Assembly: GCA_951213105.1 (NCBI GenBank)
Contig: OX578142.1
Location: forward strand, 115,565,065-115,629,064
Direction: 5' to 3'
DNA length: 64,000 nt
Source: Amaurobius ferox
Lineage: Eukaryota; Arthropoda; Arachnida; Araneae; Amaurobiidae
Below the pieces are notes generated by a model that saw nothing but the letters and a program-made list of their open reading frames with translations, was not told the DNA's origin and searched no databases. Positions 46,401 through 56,033 of the stretch are shown here, piece by piece (positions within the stretch are counted from its first letter, which is position 1; each line of letters begins with the position of its first letter). Made by a program: the position numbers and the translations under genes.

Positions 46401-49400
46401 CAAATATATCGGAATTAATCGATAACTTGTCTGGAGCCTTGTATTTTTCTACCCTGGATCTAACCAGTGGATTTTACCAATTGTGTTTACATCCTGATGA
46501 TTACCCGAAGACTTCTTTTTCAACACCTGATGGCCACTTTGAATGGACCAGAACCCCATTTGGTCTTAAGAATGCGCCTGCATCCTTTCAGAGACTGATG
46601 TCTCTGGTGCTGGCTGGCATATCTGGAATTTATATTGATGACATTATAGTTGCTTCAAGAACATTCGAAGAACATTTGAAAAAACTAGAAGAAATTTTTG
46701 TAAGATTAAGTAAACATGGTCTTAAATTGAAACCAAGTAAATGCCACTTTTTCAGAAAAACAATTAAGTATCTTGGATTTTTGGTATCAAATGGAAAAGT
46801 ACAACCTGATACTCATAATTTAGAAGTTGTAGAGAAATTCAAAATTCCTAAATCAATTAAGAATGTGAGACAATTTCTTGGACTCACCGGATTCTATAGA
46901 AAATTCATAAAAGACTATGCAGAACTGACCTTGCCATTAACAGAATTATTGAAAACTAAGAATAATGAAAGTAAAAAGAAATTTATTTGGACTAATGAAG
47001 CTCAAAAATCTTTTGAAATTTTAAAAGGAAAACTTCTATCAAAACCTATTTTGACCCTTCCAGATTTTAGGAAACCATTTATTTTACATACAGACGCATC
47101 AAATCACTCTTTAGGTAGCTATTTGTCTCAAGAAGATGAGAATAAAATTTTGCATCCAATATCTTACGCAAGCAGAAAGCTTAGCGAAGCAGAATGTAAA
47201 TACAGTGTTGTCGAAAGAGAAGCATTAGCTGTTGTTTGGGCTACAAACTATTATAAACACTATTTAATTGGAAAACCTTTTACAATTTTTTGTGACCAGA
47301 AGTCACTAACATTCGTATTTAAATTAAAAGATCCTACATCTAGATTGGCTAGATGGATTGCATCTGTAGCACAGTTTGATTATCAAATAGTACATAAACC
47401 AGGAAAAGCAAATGTAGTTGCTGATTATATGTCAAGAAATGTAGATGAATGTACAAATACTATTGACAATGTTCCACAGAGATATGTATCACAATACAAA
47501 GTGATAAACAATGTTAATCAAAATTTTCAGAATGCAAATCAGAATTTTCCAGGTTTCAATAATGAAAATCAAAGTTATGTAAACAATACTAATAGTAATA
47601 ATAGAAGAGAATCAGAAGTCAATTTGAATCCAGCAAATACAAATGAAGAAAATGAAATTTGTGCTGTTAATAATAATGAAAGTGAAATGCAAAATGAAAA
47701 TAACATACAAATTGGTCAATTGGAACAAACATTTACTTGTCCCACCTTGCTCATAAGAATTAAGAATGCTCAAAAATCTGACCCAAGGTGCAATAAAATT
47801 ATAGATCTCTTAGATAAAAACATAAAACCTTACCCACAAACTTTAGTATTTTTTAGAAAAGATGATATCCTGTGGTGTACTCACAAACACCCAAAGCGTA
47901 GACATCAAGAACAAGAAAGAGTTGTTGTTCCGCAGGAACTTGTGTCTGAAATTTTATGGTTACATCATGACTGTCCCACTTATGCACATTGTGGATTTAG
48001 AAGAACTTTAGCTTCTGTAAGTAGAAAATATTTTTGGCAGGGAATGTATTCCCAAACCCACAATTATGTTGCATCATGCGAAATTTGTGTGGTAAATCGT
48101 GGCTTTAGAAATAACAAAGCACCCATACAAAGATTTTCGAAGTCCACATACCCATTTGAGCGTATCGCCATGGATTGTGTCGGACCATTACCTATATCAA
48201 GATCTGGAAATAAATTCATATTGGTCATAACTGACTATTTTACAAGATGGCCTGAAGCATATCCCTTAGCTTCAATTAAAACTGAAGACATTTTAAGTTG
48301 CTTAGAGCACTACATGGCTCAGCATGGTATACCCAAATTCATCGTCTCGGATCAAGGGACGAATTTTGTTTCTAGAACAGCAAGATGCTTTTATAAGAAA
48401 TTAGGAATAATAAAGAATACTACTACTGCCTACATGCCATCTGTAGATGGTTGTGTTGAAAGATTAAATGGTACTTTGATCAGATCCTTGAAAAATATTG
48501 CATATAACGATAAAGATAATTGGGACAATCTGATACATTTTGCTTTATTAGCACATAGAAATGCCATACATGCTTCTACGGGTGAATCGCCTGCTTATTT
48601 ACTCTATGGTAGAGATTTAACAGTTCCAAATACTTTGATCGCTGGATTTAAACCTCCGACATATGAATCAACATATGATTATGGAGAAGACATGAGATTC
48701 CGACTTAAAAGAACATATGATGTAGTAAAAAGTAACTTAGAAAAAGCTGAAAATTCACAAATTTTACAACAGCATAAGAAAGCAAAGATGCCCAATATAA
48801 AAGTTGGTGATTTAGTGTATCTTTACACTCCCTTTTTACCTCAAGGCCAGTCAAGAAAACTGAGCTCTTTTAACAGAGGTCCTTTTAAAGTGATAAAACA
48901 AACATCTGCAGTAAATTTCCTCATCAGACATGTAATGAATCCCAAAAATGAACAACTGGTTCATGTGAACAGACTGACTCTTTTACCTCCAAGAAGAGAG
49001 GAATTGCAGAAATTTTCAAAACAAACTCATGAAAGTCAAAAATTGAACTCTAAGCCAAATAAACTTACGCCAGTGATCACCGCTGAGAAAGACTCTGTGA
49101 AACTAAAATCTTGTTTGACAAGATCTGGAGATAAATCTCAAAACAAAAAAACTGTGAAACGAGTAAGATTTAATTTGCCAAATAAAAGGGTAAACGAAAA
49201 TGCTGTTCATACTAGATCAAATTGTCGTGCAAATCAAAATCAACAATATGTTCAGAGAAATAATTCAAATAACTTTGATAATAGAGGAAATGGAAGAATC
49301 ATTTACAATAACAATTATAGAAATAGTTATACACCACACCAAAATCAGTATTACATGACAAACAGAAATACACGTACACCCTATAATCTTAGGAGTCAAA

Positions 49401-49417
49401 GATTTTCACAATATTAA
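43487..49417 (+). CDS. Gag-Pol polyprotein, Ty3/Gypsy element 1
   Basis: One uninterrupted frame of 1976 codons encodes the whole retrotransposon polyprotein. I chose the ATG at 43487 (context CAAAAATGC). The frame is open 75 bases further, but only from a GTG. Order, numbered from this Met: Gag capsid-like domain about 60-175; a Lys/Glu-rich coiled region about 230-300; a basic Arg/Asn/Phe-rich region about 350-465 with no CCHC knuckle; aspartic protease DTG 491-493; reverse transcriptase with Asp991 and YIDD 1049-1052; RNase H Asp1203, Glu1243, Asp1270; integrase zinc finger ending at Cys1531/Cys1534; integrase catalytic Asp1563, Asp1622, Glu1658 (D-58-D-35-E); a GPF motif at 1798-1800; and an Arg/Asn-rich end with YNLRS. 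All catalytic residues are present. There is no frameshift or stop between Gag and Pol and no envelope gene. Judging from known Ty3/Gypsy elements it acts in cytoplasmic particles and then the nucleus. It may be active. Confidence 0.97.
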   Translation: MPKSRNTRASRSRDSSAQPRVSNHRIPSVSPPRLSPNAGRSASAVRDSNKMKIGIGSQFLGSIPSFAGNANESFHEFLEKFSLVADHADWSNKDKIFVLKLKLSGRAERLIKSIPKLNQSTNFSELVNTLKDNFMKKENIAKNVASLVNCKQMTNESVRDYANRIEAQSYVAFPQDAVSDNEDSLRAAILLNSFKKGLKILIRKAVLSANPQSFEAAKDIAILEEEVQNEELEEMTEDVNTVRTENDPKQEIEELKKELNLKKKEFEKLRRKFSENSEKRKKRLNEIREDLEKSNSSFEDSFLDTPSTSRYNENELEEEDWEDIPVKKKHKPSTSFRTSTPSRRSENRNRFSQRRIPVASQEEEWYVKSPYQNYSPRKNSHIFRPFRNSSYRNPNVQRRYFSNFRNSFDNYKSQNFNNFGYRRNNRYFNNRFGNGRQFGRQNFRRQNFQSPLVNRRNSEVSFMTESETPCQNNFPIIQVFVEDVTLNALIDTGSSINIIYSDALHKINPRKVQLKHTSTILRGIGSQNILVERKASFPMIIGNERDVIECCILNTPAPGRYNMILGSTFLHEKQVTITYRHKRVNFLYCSIPFTEFTESQSFTVISDDVQFKPIESYAISHDFDRRNYNFTHDVDYRSKNTNFSRNYENRYNNGYLFEQNNFHNEFRDVDFRNFDANENERSNYECENDLHERQMNDNVHTDRFLTKDNTSNNEIFQTDCDKHDEGSSQQNQAIGIAKAFNKCVLKPFSETFIKLKRNYKIEKDTTILLEPINNKEFSANKIFVARSIHKIPENDFLYAKVANPSEKVVYINKGMKLGTFENIHESDIDINNRVDIENCIEENETFDAWGGDFDLKHMNIAQRNLLLKLLSKYKHVFAKNMKELSGCDTILHEINLESNIPVRQKPYRIPHNLQKELSRQVNELLDAKIIQRSTSPYNTPVLFVKKPDGSYRLVADFRKLNKITIVENYPIPNISELIDNLSGALYFSTLDLTSGFYQLCLHPDDYPKTSFSTPDGHFEWTRTPFGLKNAPASFQRLMSLVLAGISGIYIDDIIVASRTFEEHLKKLEEIFVRLSKHGLKLKPSKCHFFRKTIKYLGFLVSNGKVQPDTHNLEVVEKFKIPKSIKNVRQFLGLTGFYRKFIKDYAELTLPLTELLKTKNNESKKKFIWTNEAQKSFEILKGKLLSKPILTLPDFRKPFILHTDASNHSLGSYLSQEDENKILHPISYASRKLSEAECKYSVVEREALAVVWATNYYKHYLIGKPFTIFCDQKSLTFVFKLKDPTSRLARWIASVAQFDYQIVHKPGKANVVADYMSRNVDECTNTIDNVPQRYVSQYKVINNVNQNFQNANQNFPGFNNENQSYVNNTNSNNRRESEVNLNPANTNEENEICAVNNNESEMQNENNIQIGQLEQTFTCPTLLIRIKNAQKSDPRCNKIIDLLDKNIKPYPQTLVFFRKDDILWCTHKHPKRRHQEQERVVVPQELVSEILWLHHDCPTYAHCGFRRTLASVSRKYFWQGMYSQTHNYVASCEICVVNRGFRNNKAPIQRFSKSTYPFERIAMDCVGPLPISRSGNKFILVITDYFTRWPEAYPLASIKTEDILSCLEHYMAQHGIPKFIVSDQGTNFVSRTARCFYKKLGIIKNTTTAYMPSVDGCVERLNGTLIRSLKNIAYNDKDNWDNLIHFALLAHRNAIHASTGESPAYLLYGRDLTVPNTLIAGFKPPTYESTYDYGEDMRFRLKRTYDVVKSNLEKAENSQILQQHKKAKMPNIKVGDLVYLYTPFLPQGQSRKLSSFNRGPFKVIKQTSAVNFLIRHVMNPKNEQLVHVNRLTLLPPRREELQKFSKQTHESQKLNSKPNKLTPVITAEKDSVKLKSCLTRSGDKSQNKKTVKRVRFNLPNKRVNENAVHTRSNCRANQNQQYVQRNNSNNFDNRGNGRIIYNNNYRNSYTPHQNQYYMTNRNTRTPYNLRSQRFSQY

Positions 49418-51681
49418 ATTTTGGTTGAGTTCACAATTTTACAGAAATTAAATTTTGCAAGAAAAGATTTCATTTTAAGTTAAAGTTTATACTTGTTTAA
49501 GTTTTATATTTCAATATTGTCTTTTAAAATAGAATTTATGAAAAAATTGTTGTGATTTTAAAAATTTATTGGAAATCTTGCATTAAGTAAAAAAAAAAAG
49601 TAAATAAGTAATTGATTTTGTGAACTATAATTTATGAATGTTTATATTATAATTTAAATAATAAGTAATTTTGTTAACTGACTCTCCTTGGACTTTAAAA
49701 TTTTTTCGAGAGTCCTGTCTTGATTGACTTTGATTATATTGATGTGTTTTAATGTAAAAAAATGTTTGATCACTTGTTTTAGTTCATTAATGAAAATAAT
49801 TAAAATGGTGTTGGTAATTTAATTGTTCCCCGAAGTAAAAGGAGGAAAAATTTTGATTTTTGGAAAATTAAATAATGGAAAGTAAATGATTATTAAAATA
49901 AAATTGAAATTAAAGGTGAAATTAATATAAAGTAAATATAAAAAATTTAAGTAATTGAAATAAATTAAGTAATTTGAAAGTGAAAATGAAAAGTTTGAAT
50001 TTGAAAATTTTTGAAAATTTAATGAAATTTTTTTGAAGATCAAAAGTAAATGATCTCTTTTGAAAAATGTTTTTGAAACTTTGTTGCTGAGAGAGGTGAA
50101 AATTTTTGGCTGATGTTTTGTTGAAATTCTGTTCTCTTGAAATTCCATTTCACATTGTTGTTTTTTTTGGACCAGCAGTTTTCAAGCATCTACACAAGTT
50201 TAAGTTAGACATCATATTTTTATGCTGCAACCCCTTTTTCTGAAAGCTGGCTGGTGGACGCAAACATGGACATTTTTACATTGGATCACAGATGAAGATG
50301 CAGCTTAGCAAATTAATTGTCCGAACTTTTGTGGCAGGACTGGAGTCCTGGACGACAACTTGCTCCGAGCCTACCTAGGAGGGTTGTGATTGGCCAGGTG
50401 GGAAACTGGTGAAGCTATGAGGATGATGATGAAGAAGATGAGGAGGATGATGAGGTCAGCGCAAGCTGTCCAAAAATTTTTGTGACGTCCGTGCTTCTGA
50501 GGCGTGTCCTGGCGTCCTGTTTCTGCTGCAATCGCTTCCTGCACGCGAGTATTTTTTTTTCTTTTTCTACACCCCCGGTTTCTGTGTTGGCAACTCGTTA
50601 GTCCCCGCCGAGTTTGCTCTTTAGATGTGTTCCTGCTCTTTTACATAACTGACGTGAATTTCAGGAGAAATTTTTCTCCTTCTCTCTCTCTCAGTAGACA
50701 AATGTATTTAAATGTAAATTTTTCTTGTGTGACATGAAGTTGTCACTTGTTGAGTTATTTCAGAGATTTTGTTAAAAGTAAAGTAAATTGAAATTTTAAG
50801 ATAAATTAAATAATGTAAATAAATGAATAATTTAAAGTAATTTATGAAAGTTGAGTCAGAATGAGAAAATTCTGAATTGTCTTGATGACAAAAATAAGTT
50901 GAATTAAAGTTGATATTGAATATGTTGAATAATTGTCGAAAAGTTGAAATGATGAAAAATTGGAAAGTAAATGTAATTTAAAGTTAATATGTTGAATTTG
51001 AAAGTAATTTAATGTGAAAGTAAGATTTTAATGAAAGTTTTGAAATTAAATATTGAAATTGGAAAATGTAAATATTGAAAGTGACCCTGTTCTCAAAGAG
51101 TGAGACATTTTTGAATGAGTGAAGAATCTCATTACCTGAATATGACAAATTTAATTTAGAAATTAATTTTCAAAATATTTAAACTTTTGATGAAAATTAA
51201 GAATAATTTTTGTGTCACTTGTGTGTTTGAAAGTGACAAATGTTGAATTTTTGAATTGTTTATATTGTTAAGTTTTGTAAATTCATATCATATCATATTT
51301 TATTTTTCATATCACCTGGTTGATCTCAATGTGGGTGATTGAGATAGTGTGTTGTCAGGCAAATTGCCTTGACAAATTTTTCTTCTGATTTAGTGTAATT
51401 TTATGTAAATTTTTGTAAAGGTTCCTTTAAGATGTGGTGACGCCTTGTCATCCTTTCGGTTTTCTTTTGGTCTTTTCCTGTGGTGATGAATGGCTTGGCC
51501 GGTCATTCAGATCTGCAGTGCCGTTGTCTTGAGAAACGTTGGGGCCCACGTTTTCTCGCCCAAAATTTTGGTTTAAATTATTTTACACTTACAGGTTCCT
51601 AAAACTCCTTGTAAATTTTTGTGTTTTTGTGTTTTGTGTGAGAGAAAAATTTTCCTCACTGTGTTCTGAAAATTTTTGCCT
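49418..51681 (+). other. Long noncoding 3' region of element 1 (no env)
   Basis: About 2.26 kb between the Pol stop and the polypurine tract. It lacks any frame longer than about 110 codons and shows no signal peptide or membrane pattern expected of an envelope. The plus strand is strikingly poor in C over 49430-50150 and 50740-51300. A GC-richer block lies at 50250-50680. Confidence 0.8.
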
Positions 51682-51697
51682 CCCAGAAGGGGAGAGC
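51682..51697 (+). promoter_or_regulatory. Polypurine tract, element 1
   Basis: AGAAGGGGAGAGC, preceded by CCC, ends exactly at the 3' LTR. Purine tracts at this position prime plus-strand DNA synthesis in LTR retrotransposons. Confidence 0.9.
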
Positions 51698-52902
51698 TGT
51701 CATGTCGCAATTCTGCGCCATGAGCCTTTTTGTATTTTCTGAAAGAGAAACATCCTTCTCTCCGTTCGTGCCAGTACAGTGTTTTACTAACACTTGTTTC
51801 CATTGAAATTACATTAAAAAGCGCATTTCGTCGAGAAAGCGTTGGAATGTCTGGACTTAGTGTCTGGCCGTGGAGCGTGACGTGTTGGCTGTGTAGTTGC
51901 TATGTGAGCGCGCTGTCCAATCAGGAAGAGGCGCATTTTTTGCGTAGGAGAACTTGCGTGGGCTCAGGGGACCCATGTTTCGCTCTCTTCGAGCTGGAGA
52001 TCCCGAGGATGGAAGACGCTGGGAAAATTTGTCGAAAGACTTGAAACAAAGGCTTTTGGCCAAAATGGCTTGCCGTTCATCTGGAGCTGAAGAAGAGGAG
52101 CCTGGAACCTTTCATTAATAATCCTGATGCAAATCTATTCTAAATTATATTTTTTTTTATTCCAGGAATTATTCCGACGACGACTCTGGAATTTGAGATG
52201 TAGATTGGCGGCTATGTTACAATTCGAGGCATTGTATTCGGAAGTTCGGTTTCTAAAGATTTGGGAATTTACGTTGGTAATTCGCCCTGTGAACTTTTGA
52301 ATCCCCGGCTCAAGACCCGTGATATCTTGAGGCGAATCTGAGTTACAATTTTTTGTAAACTTGTATCAAGGTAAATTTTCTTTTCCGGAACAATGTTTCC
52401 GAAGCGGTACTGGCATGATGAAATTAAATTCAATAATTAAAATGGCTCTTGTTAAAATATTTAAAGTTAAATTAGAAATGATTTAAGATCATATGATTAT
52501 GAATAATATAATTATTTGAATGCTATATATTTTTGCCAGAGCAATTGGTTTCTTGAATATGTTTAATATAAGTGAAGCTCTGAAGTTTATTTATTATTTG
52601 AAAGTTAAAATACACATATTGAATTCTTCGAAAAATCTAAAATAAATCAATATTTAAGTTGTGTGAAAAAGAGCCTATTTATTTGTGTCTGTATATTTAC
52701 TTTACTCACTGTGCTTCATTTAGGGTTATTTAATTCCCCTAAACTGGGAACTCCTTTAAATCTTGAACCTGGTGTTTTTGCTGATACATTTTTGAGAATA
52801 TATTTGTTAAATTTATGTCTCTTTGGCATTTTGAAATTAAGATCACGAAGTTGTGGGTGGTGGAGTCAGTAGGTGCTGTTTTGTACTGACCCAGCTCCCA
52901 CA
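51698..52902 (+). mobile_element. 3' LTR of Ty3/Gypsy element 1
   Basis: 1205 bases, equal in length to the 5' LTR, with one substitution noted (C at 52744). It is followed by the CATT target duplication at 52903-52906. An open frame runs out of it into flanking DNA (to 53067) but shows no known domain. Confidence 0.95.
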
Positions 52903-53094
52903 CATTCAAATAAGTTCGGCAACAGCGGTAGTATAGCACAGGTGGCTGAAGGTAAGAGAAAAGTTGCCATCACCGCAATGAGAAAAGAAAGAGGAAAATC
53001 AATTTGGCAGGAAATCATAAACATGGCACTACGAATGAACTGTGAAATCCACGGAGGGAAAAAATAGCTGAAAATAAAGAATATATGGAAAATA
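52903..53094. other. Flank of element 1, unrecognised open stretch
   Basis: Plus-strand sequence from 52909 to 53067 is open and reads, in part, VAEGKRKVAITAMRKERGKS, ending in a stop. There is no known domain and no start codon of its own. It could be a disrupted coding exon or chance. Confidence 0.2.
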
Positions 53095-53310
53095 AGGCTT
53101 TAAGAGAACTTGCAGAGTCCACTTAGACGATAGAAGCTGGCAATTTCATCCCAGTAGCTCAACGGTAGAGTGTCGGCTGGCCAGATTAAAGGTCCAGGGT
53201 TCGATTCCCGGTTGGAACAGCAAGGTTCTTTACAATGGCGCCTGAACAAATCAACCCTGTAGATTAGTGGAAAGATATCGGGGGGCTGAAAGTGACCCTA
53301 GTAAGACTGT
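53095..53310 (+). repeat. tRNA-derived unit (array family), single copy, no insertion
   Basis: It contains CCCAGTAGCTCAACGGTAGA, then GGTCCAGGGTTCGATTCCCG, and CAGCAAGGTTCTTTACAATG, the plus-strand equivalent of the units at 12104-14625. It continues through TTAGTGGAAAGATATCGG and GCTGAAAGTGACCCTAGTA without the 89-bp SINE tail, so it is another unoccupied-site copy. Confidence 0.8.
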
Positions 53311-53886
53311 AATGAAATGCACCCCTGCTTATTTTAGATTAATTCCCTTCTAAATTTCATATTTGGCAAATTCTATTTTCGTTTCGATTCTAAAACTTGT
53401 TGTCAAATATTTATTCCAAATTGATAAAGCGCCAATTGTGTATTTCGGCTTCCCGCCTGTTTTGATAACCCTTTACGAAATGTTACATTCCCGCGCGTTT
53501 GTACATTTACTCGGATTCGCATTTCGTATTGAAATGCATTGGAACTCTTTTCTGTTTCGTCATGAGCAAACGCGCAATCACACTAAGAATCTTCAGTCAG
53601 AATATTATAATTAGTTCAGTTGGCGATGTAACTTAATAGCATTAGGTCGCGTTTTGTCCGCAGGGCTTGAAATGGAACGTTTTATTCTTGAAAGAATAGA
53701 ATTGATATTAATTTAACGAAAGAGTGAATTATTCAAGTCGCGTGTAAGATGATATTAATTTAAGAAAATTTAAGTTGTCGGTATTTTTGAAATGTGTGAT
53801 AAATTTTACTATCGATTGTCATTATGTTCAATGAATATTATCGAGTATATTGAAAGCTCATGCTCCTTCTTGAGCATTATTATAAC
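53311..53886. other. No gene seen
   Basis: Intergenic DNA between the two LTR elements. An 83-codon frame at 53363-53614 has no recognisable domain. Confidence 0.45.
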
Positions 53887-53891
53887 CAGTC

Positions 53892-54845
53892 TGATATGTG
53901 ATTCCTCACACGTCAGGTATTGACGCTATATAGACCGATCTCGTAAAGTGGAGTAAATAAAGAAATACATAATACCAGTAATTAAAATGAAGAGGCTTAA
54001 TTTTAAACAATAACAAAGAATTTATTTCATTAAGATAAAACCTTATTTAATAACTATTAACATCTGGTAAATTTCATATACCAACATCCTTAGTGTAGTA
54101 CATTAAGACAATCAAATCTCCTCATTCTATGATCATAATATGAGCATTACAATTATTAACCTATTAATGTGCATTAACTCACTATTCTTACTAGCCTACG
54201 TCTTAATGGCCCAGGTTAACCTTATTTAGGAGGGTCAGAGAGATAATAATAATCAAAGTGCAAAAATATGTGTAGAATTGTCCTACCTCGATCATCACTG
54301 CCGATGTCGGACTTTATGACGGCGCGCTCCGGCTCTGTCCCGCGGGCTCGCTCTCTCCGAGATCCGTCGCTCTTGCGACCTCTTCTTTTCACTCACAAAA
54401 TTCAAGTCCTCGATTTCAAAAACTTAAAGTCCAAAGTTGCTCTCTGTCTCTACCCCCTTAACAAGGCGCCCCTGTCCATAATTGGCTAAGTAAATTAAGG
54501 GCTACGCCCTTCAGGCTATATTATTGGTCAAGGCCCCCCTGAAATATGAGATATGCAGTCTCCAGTTTTAAAATCGTTGAAAGTTCTCACGAGAATTTTC
54601 CCAAGGTTCAAGTGATATTAATTGACTCTGGGGTCAAGAAGTTCAACCCCCTCCGTTTGTTGTAACACCTAACGCTGACATGAACTTGAGAAGCACCCTC
54701 TCTTTTCGAAATGAATGTCCGGTGCAGCTGCGTTAGAGGGAATGTTACAAAAATTGCCTCACCTCATGAGGGACCGTCTTCTTAGGTCCACTTCCTTTTT
54801 CAAAAGAGCAATGTTATATTGGGAATTGAAAATTACAATATAACA
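53892..54845 (-). mobile_element. 3' LTR of Ty3/Gypsy element 2
   Basis: 954 bases. On the element's strand it starts TGTTATATTGTAATTTTC and ends CACATATCA. It matches 62366-63319 at a constant offset of 8474 and no difference was noticed. CAGTC lies outside at 53887-53891 and is repeated at 63320-63324. Confidence 0.95.
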
Positions 54846-54870
54846 ATTACCCTTCTTCCCCCCCCCAAAT
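54846..54870 (-). promoter_or_regulatory. Polypurine tract, element 2
   Basis: On the minus strand GGGGGGGGGAAGAAGGGTAA lies directly before the 3' LTR start (one T intervenes). It is the expected position for plus-strand priming. Confidence 0.85.
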
Positions 54871-55984
54871 TTTGGTGGGAAAAAAGCCAATTACAAAAGT
54901 GCCAGCTCATAGTTGCTGCATGCGTGTCCACTGTGTAGTCCAACAACTCGTCTTTCTCTCATCTGTATCTACTGTAAAAATGTACTATATACACATATAC
55001 ACAAATCATATTATCATATATATACTCTTATATGCCATCAAAAGAACACGAAAATACTATACAAAATACAATTCTCAATGTGTCTGAAAATGACGATATC
55101 TGTGTCGTTCAGTTGTACTTATTATCGATTAAAAGTCTATTCATGTAAGCACAAGTTCGTCCACTGGTGATATGTCTTTTTTTTTTTTTTTTAAACAATA
55201 TAGTTCCACACAAGTTCAAGGTGTATATCTGTAAAATTGTTCACTTATGATAACCAAAGTCACTTTGACCGTCACTTGGATAATTGTTGGGATCAGGGAC
55301 TTACGCATATGGTCCCTAATAATATCACTTTGTCCCCTTGTAGTTATGGTGGAACGTGTAAAATATCTTTCCTTTGGAAAAAAAAAACACTGATATCACT
55401 GCACACTTGGAAACCGCTGAAATGTAAATCGCTCCACTGCTGGAACTCGTTGCAGAACTGGATCGCTGTCTAACTGGAATTCGCTGAACTGTAAGGCGCT
55501 GGACTGCTGGAACTCGCTGAAGGATGAGAATCTTTGTGCACCAGGAATCGTTGAGCAATGTGAATCGGTGATCAACAGGAATTGCTGACCATTTGAGAAT
55601 CGTTAGGCAACCGGATCTGTACGCTGTGTCATGTTTTGTTTAGGACAATCAATACATATACATTACACTCAAGCTTATTAAAATACTCTCTTCTCTTAAA
55701 ACTCCCTTAAGTATCATTTTTTTATAAATTCAATTTCTATAATTTTAATTTGTCACCCGGCACACGAACCATTACAAAAAAAAACTCTCTTTTTTTTTTT
55801 TTTTCAAACTCCTTTAAATTTTTTTTTACTTTCTCAAAAATTGCCCCATTGAAATTTCTACACTTTATCTACTTTAAATCCTTCCATATAATATATACAT
55901 TTTCTATTCAAATTTGATACTCCCTTTAAACTTACATTTTACAAATTCCTACTATTTATTTATTTTACATTTCTCTACCTTATG

Positions 55985-56033
<49 letters not shown>

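Noticed and set aside
50504..50737. Envelope candidate downstream of element 1 Pol
   Set aside because: Only 77 codons, with a non-ATG start, and no signal peptide, cleavage site or membrane anchor pattern.
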